NCBI GenBank assembly: GCA_963070105.1
Contig: OY718807.1
Coordinates: 3,941,001-4,005,000, forward strand
Direction of reading: 5' to 3'
Source of the DNA: Litomosoides sigmodontis
Lineage: Eukaryota; Nematoda; Chromadorea; Rhabditida; Onchocercidae
DNA length: 64,000 bases
In this document: positions 63,973 to 64,000 of the stretch, piece after piece
Layout: every line of letters begins with the position of its first letter
Position numbering within the stretch: the stretch's first letter is position 1
Program-made: the position numbers and the translations under genes
Notes under the pieces: generated by a model
What the model saw: only the letters and a program-made list of their open reading frames with translations
The model's database searches: none
Told to the model about the DNA's origin: nothing

Positions 63973-64000
63973 TTAGCTGAAAAGTCAGCACTTATCAATG

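Overview
The window is AT-rich eukaryotic DNA with many small exons, short GT..AG introns and AATAAA-type ends. Every recognisable protein is metazoan, and the set (innexin, ECT2 RhoGEF, Salvador, CRAL-TRIO/GOLD proteins, glucocerebrosidase) plus AG acceptors placed just before start codons points to a nematode. The compositional style and long introns suggest a spirurid/filarial (clade III) worm, but that placement is inference. Introns hide most genes, so the models below were built by joining exons by hand at splice sites with phase checked. Start codons and the smallest exons are the weakest parts.

Layout, left to right: 1-2.9 kb noncoding; ECT2 RhoGEF (+, 2.9-9.1 kb); a secreted MAM-type protein (-, 10-13.3 kb); a SEC14-like CRAL-TRIO/GOLD protein (-, 15.1-18.0 kb); lysosomal glucosylceramidase (+, 19.7-23.8 kb); a second CRAL-TRIO/GOLD paralogue (-, 24.6-27.1 kb); 3-hydroxyacyl-CoA dehydratase (-, 29.1-31.5 kb); a 502-base perfect AAT microsatellite (33.3-33.8 kb); an unrecognised membrane protein (+, 35.6-37.8 kb); a selenocysteine tRNA (-, 38.1-38.2 kb); Salvador/SAV1 of the Hippo pathway (-, 39.7-42.0 kb) with an unexplained small ORF directly upstream; a 110-residue acylation-motif protein assembled here from two exons (+, 43.9-45.5 kb); an AK5-type double adenylate kinase (+, 47.8-56.9 kb); an innexin (-, 57.4-60.4 kb); and an intronless, frameshifted glycerol-3-phosphate dehydrogenase retrocopy at the right edge.

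The genes do not form one pathway. There is a loose lipid theme in 15-31.5 kb: two putative lipid-transfer proteins flank glucosylceramidase and are followed by a very-long-chain fatty-acid elongation enzyme. ECT2 (cytokinesis) and Salvador (growth control) are conserved cell-biology genes. The least explained items are the small acylated-protein gene, the small ORF abutting Salvador, the unknown membrane protein, and the AK5-like protein whose two kinase domains have lost different catalytic elements.
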